Source of the DNA: a bacterium
GTDB lineage: Bacteria; Bacillota_I; Bacilli_A; Izemoplasmatales; UBA1188
NCBI GenBank assembly: GCA_017541975.1
Contig: JAFXYB010000029.1
Location: 1 to 64,000, forward strand
DNA length: 64,000 nucleotides
Direction: 5' to 3'
The notes beneath the pieces were generated by a model, which did no database searches, was not told the DNA's origin, and worked only from the letters and a program-made list of their open reading frames with translations. Both the position numbers and the translations under genes were made by a program. This document shows, one piece after another, positions 1 to 6,704 of the stretch (the stretch's first letter is position 1; every line of letters starts with the position of its first letter).

Positions 1-2
1 TA

Positions 3-140
3 CAAGATATTTTTAACCTTTGTTTTAGAGCTGGATTTGTCATTGATGGATTTTATGAAGAATGTTTTAAAACCAACAAAGAAATTCCTATGGTAATGAT
101 AGTAAGGCTTAAGAAGGTAAAACGTGATAGCTTAAAATAA
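3..140 (+). CDS. 3' end of a SAM-dependent methyltransferase gene (partial)
   Basis: The frame starting at base 3 is open from the window edge to TAA at 138-140. It encodes about 45 residues beginning QDIFNLCFRAGFVIDGF and ending near VMIVRLKK. This resembles the last strands of class I methyltransferases, where a loop of the type 'GFVIDGF-EE' precedes a hydrophobic strand ending in V-RL-K. The 5' part, including the SAM-binding motifs, lies outside the window, so the substrate cannot be judged. Its AT-rich composition matches the host genes rather than the GC-richer element that follows, so it may be chromosomal flank or an older cargo gene. Confidence 0.5.
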   Translation, partial: QDIFNLCFRAGFVIDGFYEECFKTNKEIPMVMIVRLKKVKRDSLK

Positions 141-144
141 CAAA

Positions 145-267
145 GAGGTAACGGCATACAAAAAACATAAAGAATTTTTCAATGACCTTGCCAATAAGGT
201 TATAGAATTTTGTAATCAAAACAACATTGCATACCATATTAAGACGGGAACAATTACGGATATATAA
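145..267 (+). pseudogene. Short unassigned reading frame, possible gene remnant
   Basis: An open stretch of 40 codons in frame 145 reads VTAYKKHKEFFNDLANKV and continues to a TAA at 265-267. It looks protein-like (amphipathic helix, balanced composition) and lies directly behind the methyltransferase stop with a GAGG at 145-148. There is no ATG, GTG or TTG at a usable distance from that site. It could be a remnant of a larger gene or a small ORF with a rare start codon such as the nearby ACG at 151. No family was recognised. Confidence 0.25.
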
Positions 268-307
268 AAACCCACGCAAAATTCTCGAACAAATGTTCGG
301 AAAAGTA

Positions 308-336
308 TTGACAAAGGGAAAACCTCGTAGTATAAT
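308..336 (+). promoter_or_regulatory. Consensus sigma-70 type promoter
   Basis: TTGACA at 308-313 and TATAAT at 331-336 are separated by 17 bp, a perfect match to the housekeeping consensus. No protein gene starts close downstream. The transcript would run into the hairpin at 344-359 and then the structured leader of the mobilization region. Confidence 0.7.
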
Positions 337-343
337 AATAACG

Positions 344-366
344 TACGAGTAGTGTCGTATTTTTTT
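344..366 (+). terminator. Small hairpin with T tract just after the promoter
   Basis: TACGA (344-348) pairs with TCGTA (355-359) around a six-base loop and is followed by a run of seven or more T. The stem is short. It starts only about eight bases after the -10 box, so if functional it would act on the very first nucleotides of the transcript, like an attenuator. Confidence 0.35.
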
Positions 367-446
367 GGTGTACCCTTTTAAGGGATTGGCGAACAAGTTT
401 CGTCTTGCGTGGGAGAAAGTATTCCCGCGCCCGCCCGGAGCAATCC

Positions 447-581
447 TTACGTGAAAGTAAAGGTTTTAAGAGATTGCGACGATGGGTTTTTATTGTCATA
501 CGGTTTTATGGCAATAAACGAGCGTAAGCCGGAGTCGCTTTCATGTTTTTTGAGGGCGGCGTTGATGGTCTTTTTTGTCAT
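447..581 (-). CDS. Possible small protein of the mobile element, 44 aa
   Basis: On the minus strand an ATG at 581-579 opens a 44-codon frame ending in TAA at 449-447. The peptide begins MTKKTINAALKKHESDSG and continues with LRSFIAIKPYD. Codon choice (AAC GCC GCC CTC) is like that of the relaxase gene on the same element. No strong Shine-Dalgarno sequence precedes the ATG and no family was recognised, so this is a candidate only. If real, it is divergent from the relaxase. Confidence 0.3.
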   Translation of the reverse strand: MTKKTINAALKKHESDSGLRSFIAIKPYDNKNPSSQSLKTFTFT

Positions 582-632
582 ACCATTTTTTTGATACTAC
601 AAGTAAAACAATCTAAATATAATAGCGGAATC

Positions 633-692
633 AAAGTCCGTACGAGTGTAATTGCGCCATCAGGCGACGGTGAAAATCGTACGGACTTTTTG
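633..692 (+). terminator. Two-level hairpin followed by a T run
   Basis: AAAGTCCGTACGA (633-645) pairs perfectly with TCGTACGGACTTT (677-689). Inside it, CGCC (655-658) can pair with GGCG (663-666). The outer stem runs straight into TTTTT. It can serve as an intrinsic terminator or attenuator. It lies just upstream of a Shine-Dalgarno sequence and a four-codon mini-ORF. Confidence 0.55.
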
Positions 693-697
693 TTTCC

Positions 698-747
698 AAA
701 GGAGGCATTATGAACAGCAGTTAAAATAAAAAATGACAACCGAATAG
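698..747 (+). promoter_or_regulatory. Two tiny leader ORFs behind a strong ribosome binding site
   Basis: AAAGGAGG at 698-705 is followed six bases later by ATG AAC AGC AGT TAA (710-724), a complete start-to-stop frame of four codons. A second mini frame, ATG ACA ACC GAA TAG, lies at 733-747. Such good initiation signals on tiny frames suggest either translation-coupled control or decay of a former gene. No function is claimed. Confidence 0.3.
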
Positions 748-985
748 CAAAGTGAGACAGTCGGCGGTAGGAACTATCGGCGGCTTTTTTGCGCTCTTTT
801 TGTGGTAAAAAGTTTCAAGTTTAACCTTGCCTTTTGACCGAAAATCGCCCTTTTAAGTGAAGGGAGAAATTAGCAAAGGACGGTGATTGATATGATTGTA
901 GGATGACTTGCAGGCGGTCGTTAAACGCTTGTGGAAGTGATTACAAAAAGACCTATTTGGAAAGCAAAAGTCAAGCAAAATGATA
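748..985. other. Gene-free part of the mobilization leader
   Basis: No convincing gene is seen here. A six-base stem (CGGTAG/CTATCG, near 765-780) is followed by GCGGCTTTTTTG and could terminate transcription. Near 890 a short frame (ATG ATT GTA GGA TGA) follows AAAGGACGG. An open frame from 931 runs into the relaxase, but it crosses the folded region at 990-1098 and lacks protein-like character. Confidence 0.4.
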
Positions 986-989
986 TGAA

Positions 990-1098
990 GCGAAATAGGT
1001 GTAGCCTACTACACCAAACGTTGTTTGGTCGTAGGCTCTGCGAGGCTTTTTGTCCACCGAACAAAGTCGGGATGACTGTTTCTACACACCTATTTCGC
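990..1098 (+). promoter_or_regulatory. Nested stem-loop region directly upstream of the relaxase (oriT or RNA leader candidate)
   Basis: An outer 13-bp perfect stem joins 990-1002 (GCGAAATAGGTGT) with 1086-1098. Inside it, AGCCTAC (1003-1009) pairs with GTAGGCT (1031-1037), and within that ACCAAAC (1013-1019) pairs with GTTTGGT (1023-1029) around GTT. The 34 or so inner bases after 1037 can form a further weak arm. The result is a multi-arm fold about 110 nt long that ends 23 bases before the relaxase Shine-Dalgarno sequence. Folded DNA next to a MobV relaxase is a natural place for an origin of transfer; a regulatory RNA is the alternative. Confidence 0.5.
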
Positions 1099-1131
1099 AC
1101 ACAACAAAATCTAAATTTACAGGAGGAAACC

Positions 1132-2283
1132 ATTATATCTTATATCGTACTGAACATGAAAAAATATCCGCAAGGAGATATTGCCAAAATCGCTTTGGAA
1201 AATGAACGGCAAGAGGGCTACGTTCGTATCGGAAAAGAAACCATCGACGCGAGCCGCACAAAGAATAACTATCACATGATCCCACCGCCCGACATCGGCT
1301 ATGCGAAGTTTATCGACCAAAGGATCAGGCAAGCAGGCGTGAAACGGAAAGTCAAAGACGACGCGATCAAAATGGTATCGTTCGTGATGACGTCGGATAA
1401 AGACTTCTTCGACGGTATGCCGCAGGAAGCCGAACGTGCTTTCTTTACCGATTGCGTGAATTTCGTCAAGAAGAGATACGGCGAAGATAATATCATATCC
1501 GCCGTTGTCCACAAGGACGAAACAACACCGCACCTGCATATCAACTTCGTACCGATCACCCCCGACAACCGTTTGAGCGCCAAATACTACTTTGACGGGA
1601 AATTAGCGGAATTACAGACCGCCGTTTACGCAGAAGTCGGTAAGAAGTGGGGGTTATCCCGCGGCAAAGTCGGAAGCGCCGCCAAACACGTCGATCCGAA
1701 AACCTACAACAAAGTCGTAAAACAAGCGACAGCCGATGCACGAGCCGAGAACGAGAACTTAAAAGAAGCCAACGCCGATATGATAAAACGCCTTGACAAA
1801 ACCTTGCAAGAAGTCAACGACGCAACAACCGAACGAGATAAACTCATCGCCGAGCGAGATAAGGAAGCGAATTACAATCAGGCGTTAAAAGACGCAAAAG
1901 ACGGTAAAATCGCCCGCGGCAAGAAAGAGTTAAAAGAACAAGTGATTGCTCTAACCGCAGAGAACAAACGGCTTGAAAAAGAAAATTCTATTCTCGCCAA
2001 AGACAACGGTGACTTGTTCAAAGAATACCAAAAAGAAAAGGCAAACGGTCAAAAAGCGGAAGTTGCTAAAAAGGCAATGTTCGCCGTGAGAGAACACGAG
2101 CCTGAAGCGTATGCAAGAACATTCTTCAAAGCGACGAGCATATTACAACCATTTATCGAACTGTTTTCCGCGCCTATACCCCTGCCGAGAAATCGTTTAA
2201 GAGAGATTGAGCGTGAGATTGAAGAAGAAAAGCGGCAAGAACAAACGTTTACATCCACGCGGTCGTGGAGCAAAGCGGATTAA
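1132..2283 (+). CDS. MobV-family plasmid mobilization relaxase
   Basis: Relaxase that would nick oriT and covalently lead a single DNA strand into a recipient using a helper conjugation machine. The N-terminal region (YIVLNMKKYPQG) resembles the start of MobV/Pre proteins, and the metal-binding motif HxDExxPHLH is present as HKDETTPHLHINF about 130 residues in. After roughly residue 200 the protein becomes a long charged coiled coil, as in this family. AGGAGG at 1121-1126 points to ATT at 1132 (or ATA at 1135) as the start, because family similarity begins exactly there. No ATG, GTG or TTG occurs at the right distance, and the in-frame ATG at 931 would add residues translated from a folded leader. 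With ATT the product is 383 aa, within the usual family range. GC-rich codons set it apart from the host genes. Confidence 0.85.
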   Translation: MISYIVLNMKKYPQGDIAKIALENERQEGYVRIGKETIDASRTKNNYHMIPPPDIGYAKFIDQRIRQAGVKRKVKDDAIKMVSFVMTSDKDFFDGMPQEAERAFFTDCVNFVKKRYGEDNIISAVVHKDETTPHLHINFVPITPDNRLSAKYYFDGKLAELQTAVYAEVGKKWGLSRGKVGSAAKHVDPKTYNKVVKQATADARAENENLKEANADMIKRLDKTLQEVNDATTERDKLIAERDKEANYNQALKDAKDGKIARGKKELKEQVIALTAENKRLEKENSILAKDNGDLFKEYQKEKANGQKAEVAKKAMFAVREHEPEAYARTFFKATSILQPFIELFSAPIPLPRNRLREIEREIEEEKRQEQTFTSTRSWSKAD

Positions 2284-2380
2284 AACCGAATATTACAACT
2301 GAATATCATAAAACCGGCTATTGCACGAAGGTCGGGTTTATCTTCTGATGGATTTATTATATATTTTTCTCATAAACTCC

Positions 2381-2409
2381 TTGACAAAATTGTGTTAATA
2401 CGATATAAT
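2381..2409 (+). promoter_or_regulatory. Consensus promoter for the small RHH-like gene
   Basis: TTGACA at 2381-2386 and TATAAT at 2404-2409 are 17 bp apart, a perfect consensus. It drives the 67-aa gene starting at 2441 and probably the recombinase downstream. Confidence 0.75.
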
Positions 2410-2440
2410 ATTTAACAGTAAACTTGCGAGGTGGATTTTA

Positions 2441-2644
2441 ATGAGAACGCCGACATCGGTAATCAATAAAAGATATGAAGATAAACATAAGGAAGAAAGA
2501 AAAGCCAAGAGTTTGGTATGGGGAACGAGTATGCCGCGAAAGAAAGCGGAAGAAATAAACGAATTCTTAAAAAAAAGAAACTTATCGAAAGTTCAACTGA
2601 TCGAAGCCGGATATGAGGCATTAAAAAACAATACAACTGAATAA
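2441..2644 (+). CDS. Small ribbon-helix-helix-like protein, 67 aa
   Basis: A highly charged 67-residue protein. Residues about 27-62 read as a short strand (SLVWGTSMP) followed by two helices (KKAEEINEFLKKRN and SKVQLIEAGYEALK), the layout of CopG/Arc-type DNA-binding proteins. GCGAGGTGG lies seven bases before the ATG, and a perfect promoter lies just upstream. Its place between relaxase and recombinase suggests a repressor or accessory factor of the element. The specific role is inference; no enzymatic motif is present. Confidence 0.6.
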   Translation: MRTPTSVINKRYEDKHKEERKAKSLVWGTSMPRKKAEEINEFLKKRNLSKVQLIEAGYEALKNNTTE

Positions 2645-2730
2645 TCGCTCTTACCCCTTCTTACCTTTCCTTTTCGTGTCGAGGTCAAAAAATCATATAG
2701 AAGCGCCTCGGCTTCAAAAAGGAGATTATC

Positions 2731-2979
2731 ATTATTAAAGCACAAAGTAAACCAACAGCATCAAGTTTAATCAATTATTACGAACAACCCGACGGCTCGC
2801 TTACGAGAATTCGGGAAAAAGTCATCGGCAATACGGTTTATATCATCATTGCGAGGCAAAAACCGAATGCCAAAGAGACGGCGTTTGACATTACAAAAAG
2901 GCTGATCGAGCAGAATGCAGACAGCCTCATCAACACGGAACCGCTTGGGAGTTGCAATTCGGGAGGTAATAAACAATGA
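2731..2979 (+). CDS. TnpW-like small protein translationally coupled to the recombinase, ATT start
   Basis: An 82-residue frame with content such as IGNTVYIIIARQ and FDITKRLIEQN, resembling the small TnpW-type ORFs found before TnpX-like recombinases in Clostridia. It has no conventional start codon. AAGGAG at 2719-2724 is followed six bases later by ATT ATT (2731, 2734), so ATT is the likely start. Its TGA stop (2977-2979) overlaps the ATG of the recombinase (2976-2978), which supports genuine translation and coupling. Composition matches the rest of the element. The molecular function of this family is not established. Confidence 0.6.
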   Translation: MIKAQSKPTASSLINYYEQPDGSLTRIREKVIGNTVYIIIARQKPNAKETAFDITKRLIEQNADSLINTEPLGSCNSGGNKQ

Positions 2980-4628
2980 ATTTGCAACTACAACAAAACA
3001 AACATAAAAGAACAAAGAACGCGGAAGAACAATGGACGGCACTCTATTGTAGGCTCAGTTGCGACGACGATCTCGCCGGAGACAGCAACAGTATCAAGAA
3101 TCAGAAGATGTTATTGAAGCAATATACCGACGAACATCGACTGAAAAATATCCGATACTACGTTGACGACGGGTTTTCGGGGAGCAATTTTGACCGACCT
3201 GACTTCAAAAGAATGCTTGCGGACATCGACGACGGACTCATCTCCACCGTGGTAGTCAAGGATATGTCCCGATTTGGGAGAGATCACATTCTCGTGGGAT
3301 ATTACACAAAGTATTACCTACCCGAAGCGGACGTAAGGTTTATCGCCATCTACGACCAAGTGGACAGTGAAACCAATCCCGACGACGACATCACGCCTTT
3401 CAAGAACATTCTCAACGAGATGTACGCAAAGGACTGTTCGAGAAAGATACGGGCGGTCGTAAAAGCGAAAGGCAACGCCGGAAAACATCTTACTACCATT
3501 CCCCCGCTCGGATACATCAAGGATCCGGACGATAAAGAGAAATGGATCGTAGACGAAGAAGGTGCGGCTATCGTCAGAGAGATATTCAGTCTATGTGTTA
3601 AGGGATATGGTCCGACGCAGATCGCAAGAATATTGACGGAGAACGGAGTAGAAACGCCAACGGTCTATGCCAAGAGAAAAGGTTATTCGTCCAGGATGAT
3701 AGATTCAGATGATATAGACATTTGGGCTACGCATAGCATCACCCGAATTCTTGCTGATATGCAGTATCTCGGACACACTGTTAATTTCAAGACTTATAAA
3801 AAATCATATAAGTCAAGACGAAAACTCGAAGCACCAAAAGAAGACTGGGTGATCTTTGAAAACACGCAAGAGCCAATCATTGACAAGGAAACGTTCGATA
3901 TTGTTCAAAAAATCAGAGAAAGCCGTCGTCGCCCGACGGAAATGGGCGAAATGAGTGTGCTGTCCGGAATGCTTTACTGCGCCGACTGCGGACAGAAAAT
4001 GTATCTCTGCCGTTGTACGACAATGAAACAAGCGGAATACTTCAACTGTTCGTCCTATCGTAAGAAAAAGAAGCGGACTTGTTCATCCCACCAAATCACC
4101 GTCCATGCGGTAACAGATATGATTAAGGATGACATTCGGTACACAATACGGTTCGCGCAAGAAAACAAGGAAGAGTTTTTAGAACTGTTAAAGCGCCGTA
4201 GCGACGCCAAAACGAAACGAGAACTCAACCAATCTTTGAAAGAGGTTGCGGAGATGGAAGCGAGAATAAGAGAACTCGACAGAATCATCCAAAGCCTGTA
4301 TGAAGATAAAGTCGCCGGTAAACTCTCCGAAGAACGCTACTTTAAGATGAGCGACAACTATGAAGCCGAGCAAGCGGAATTAAAGGAAAAGGTCGAAAAA
4401 TTCAAAGGCAGTATCGACCACGCCAAGAGCAAGATGGACGACATTTCAAAGTTTATCTCTCTCGTGGACAAATACAGTGATTTTGAAGAACTGACACCGG
4501 AAATCCTGCGAGCGTTCATAGACAAGGTGTTGATCTACGAAAAGCAGAAAGTTGACGGACACTACAGACACACAATAGAAATCATTTACAACTTTGTCGG
4601 TGCCGTTGAAATCCCCGACTTCGACTAA
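2976..4628 (+). CDS. Large serine recombinase (TnpX/integrase type)
   Basis: Site-specific recombinase that would excise and integrate the element. The N-terminal catalytic domain carries YCRLS with the nucleophile Ser28, SIKNQ near residue 44, DDGFSG, and VVKDMSRFGRD with the conserved Arg. A 'recombinase' domain follows (GYIKD, RILTENGVETPT), then a zinc ribbon with CADCGQKMYLC and further Cys at about residues 350 and 365, a long coiled coil (about 395-500) and a C-terminal tail. The 550-aa length is normal for large serine recombinases. The start is fixed by the ATGA overlap with the upstream small ORF and GGGAGG at 2960-2965. Its attachment sites were not identified. Confidence 0.93.
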   Translation: MNLQLQQNKHKRTKNAEEQWTALYCRLSCDDDLAGDSNSIKNQKMLLKQYTDEHRLKNIRYYVDDGFSGSNFDRPDFKRMLADIDDGLISTVVVKDMSRFGRDHILVGYYTKYYLPEADVRFIAIYDQVDSETNPDDDITPFKNILNEMYAKDCSRKIRAVVKAKGNAGKHLTTIPPLGYIKDPDDKEKWIVDEEGAAIVREIFSLCVKGYGPTQIARILTENGVETPTVYAKRKGYSSRMIDSDDIDIWATHSITRILADMQYLGHTVNFKTYKKSYKSRRKLEAPKEDWVIFENTQEPIIDKETFDIVQKIRESRRRPTEMGEMSVLSGMLYCADCGQKMYLCRCTTMKQAEYFNCSSYRKKKKRTCSSHQITVHAVTDMIKDDIRYTIRFAQENKEEFLELLKRRSDAKTKRELNQSLKEVAEMEARIRELDRIIQSLYEDKVAGKLSEERYFKMSDNYEAEQAELKEKVEKFKGSIDHAKSKMDDISKFISLVDKYSDFEELTPEILRAFIDKVLIYEKQKVDGHYRHTIEIIYNFVGAVEIPDFD

Positions 4629-4637
4629 AATAACCAA

Positions 4638-4672
4638 GAGAAAAGGCGTGGCATCACGCCACGCCTTTTCTC
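4638..4672 (+). terminator. Strong 15-bp hairpin after the recombinase
   Basis: GAGAAAAGGCGTGGC (4638-4652) pairs perfectly with 4658-4672 around the loop ATCAC. It lies nine bases after the recombinase stop. There is no T run beyond it, but the stem itself ends in TTTTCTC. It is the last GC-rich structure of the element; a second short inverted pair, TTACCG/CGGTAA, follows near 4685-4713. Confidence 0.65.
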
Positions 4673-4832
4673 AAAGCCTCGCCCTTACCGAAAAATCCCT
4701 GTGGACACTCCGGTAAAAAGGAGGTTTTAATATTTTTGTAGATTATTTTTAATAATTCTATGGTAATACATCAAATTTTCATATATAATATTAAAAATCA
4801 TTAGTTAATGAATTTTTAATTGGAGGATTTTT

Positions 4833-6704
4833 ATGGGATTAACACTCACAGAGAAAATAATCTACGCTCATACAGATAGCATTCCTGAAAAAGGAAAAGA
4901 ATTCTATCTAAGAATCGATAATACATTAACTCAAGATGCTACTGGAACAATGGCTTATCTTGAGTTTATGAGTATGGGAATAGATAAAGTTAAGGCAAAA
5001 AGATCTGTAAGCTATATAGACCATAACACCCTCCAAAATGGCTTTGAAAACGCTGATGACCATGAATTCCTAAAGACAGTTGCGGATAAATATGGTATCT
5101 ACTTTTCAAAATGTGGTAATGGAATCTGTCACCAAGTTCAACTGGAAAGATTCTCTATTCCTACTTTAACCCTTCTTGGTAGCGATTCTCATACTCCAAC
5201 ATCTGGAGGTCTTGGCACTCTTTCAATTGGGGCAGGAGGATTAGATGTTGCGCTCGCAATGGCTGGAAAACCATTCAAAATGATTATGCCAGAAATTGTA
5301 AATGTAAAACTCACAGGGAAACTAAAGTGTGGTGTTACAGCTAAAGATATCATCTTAGAAGTATTAAGAAGAAAAACTGTAAAAGGTGGCGTCAATAAAG
5401 TATTTGAATATACTGGTGATGGCATAAAATATCTAACCGTCCCAGAACGCGCAACCATCTGTAATATGGGTGCTGAACTTGGGGCAACTACGTCAATTTT
5501 CCCAAGCGATGAAGTGACTAAAGATTTCTTAAGAAGAGAAGGAAGAGAAAGTGACTTCATTGAACTATCTTCAGATAGTGATGCAATCTACGATGAGATT
5601 ATAGAAATAGATTTATCTAATCTAGATGCCCTCGCAGCTTGTCCATCAATGCCAGATAACGTAAAGAAAATAAAAGAAATAGAAGGCACTAAAGTAGACC
5701 AAGTACTCGTTGGTTCTTGTACCAATTCATCATATCTTGATATGATGATGGTGGCCTCTATTCTAAAGAATAAGAAGATTCATAAAGATGTAAGCTTTGC
5801 TATAAACCCAGGTAGTAAACAAGTTCTATCAATGATGGTTAAAAACGGCTTATTATTTGATATTCTTGCCTCTGGCGCAAGAATCCTTGAATGCACCTGT
5901 GGTGCTTGTATAGGAATGGGACAATCACCTAAGACAAATGCTATATCACTTAGGACATATAATAGAAACTTCTATGGAAGAAGTGGTACACTCTCTGCGA
6001 ATGTCTATCTAGTATCACCAGTAACTGCCGCCTTAAGCGCAGTTAATGGTTATATCACTGATCCAACTGATAAGAGAATAGACATACCTTATGAATATCC
6101 AGATAAGTTCATCATCGATGATTCAATGATTATAAAGCCTACCTTTAAATCAGAGATTGCAATGGGTCCAAACATTATGGCACTTCCTAAGTTTGACCCA
6201 CTTAAGGATAGATATGAAATAAAGGTTGTCTTAAAGACAAAGGATGATATCACCACAGATGATATCATGCCTGCCGGAAGTAAAATATTGCCATATAGAT
6301 CAAATATTGAAAAACTATCCGATTATACCTTCTATAATATCGATAAAGATTTCAAGAAGAAGGCGAAAGAATATACTGAATCAGTAATCATAGGTGGATT
6401 AAACTATGGCCAAGGTTCATCAAGGGAACACGCAGCCATCTCTCCAAGATACCTTGGAGTTAGGGCAGTTCTTGCGAAATCATTCGCAAGAATCCATAGA
6501 CAGAATCTTATGAATTTTGGAATAGTACCTATCGTTATTAATGATGACATTTATAGTAGTATAAATGAAGGTGATACTATCACTCTTGATTTTAAAGATT
6601 TAGATAAGAATATCGTTAAAGTATGTGATAGCGTAATTAACACATCATTCACAGAAAGTGAAATAAAAATGCTTAAGAAAGGAGGACTCTTAAATACCAT
6701 ATGA
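4833..6704 (+). CDS. acn: Aconitate hydratase
   Basis: Converts citrate to isocitrate with a [4Fe-4S] cluster in the cytoplasm. The three cluster cysteines are seen in VGSCTNSS (about residue 300) and CTCGACIGMGQS (about 355). The C-terminal swivel domain has GGLNYGQGSSREHAA (about 525), which includes the catalytic Ser. At 623 aa it belongs to the shorter bacterial/mitochondrial-type aconitases rather than the roughly 900-aa AcnA form. GGAGG lies six bases before the ATG. A TATAAT at 4784-4789 is a likely -10 box, so the mobile element sits upstream of an apparently intact promoter. The stop overlaps the start of citrate synthase by four bases, forming the acn-citZ-icd operon. Confidence 0.93.
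   Translation: MGLTLTEKIIYAHTDSIPEKGKEFYLRIDNTLTQDATGTMAYLEFMSMGIDKVKAKRSVSYIDHNTLQNGFENADDHEFLKTVADKYGIYFSKCGNGICHQVQLERFSIPTLTLLGSDSHTPTSGGLGTLSIGAGGLDVALAMAGKPFKMIMPEIVNVKLTGKLKCGVTAKDIILEVLRRKTVKGGVNKVFEYTGDGIKYLTVPERATICNMGAELGATTSIFPSDEVTKDFLRREGRESDFIELSSDSDAIYDEIIEIDLSNLDALAACPSMPDNVKKIKEIEGTKVDQVLVGSCTNSSYLDMMMVASILKNKKIHKDVSFAINPGSKQVLSMMVKNGLLFDILASGARILECTCGACIGMGQSPKTNAISLRTYNRNFYGRSGTLSANVYLVSPVTAALSAVNGYITDPTDKRIDIPYEYPDKFIIDDSMIIKPTFKSEIAMGPNIMALPKFDPLKDRYEIKVVLKTKDDITTDDIMPAGSKILPYRSNIEKLSDYTFYNIDKDFKKKAKEYTESVIIGGLNYGQGSSREHAAISPRYLGVRAVLAKSFARIHRQNLMNFGIVPIVINDDIYSSINEGDTITLDFKDLDKNIVKVCDSVINTSFTESEIKMLKKGGLLNTI

Larger units (their letters stand above)
271..413. repeat. 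Inverted repeat pair near the left side of the mobile element
   Basis: CCCACGCAA at 271-279 is matched in inverted orientation by TTGCGTGGG at 405-413. The 125 bp between them contain a consensus promoter and a short hairpin. Base composition changes from host-like AT-rich to GC-richer just after the right copy. The pair may mark a recombinase or regulator site near the element end; this is inference, since the 9-bp arms alone do not prove it. Confidence 0.4.

Noticed and set aside
931-1131. N-terminal extension of the relaxase from ATG 931
   Set aside because: The added 67 residues are translated across strong nested hairpins and do not look like protein; MobV similarity starts at 1132 behind a good SD.
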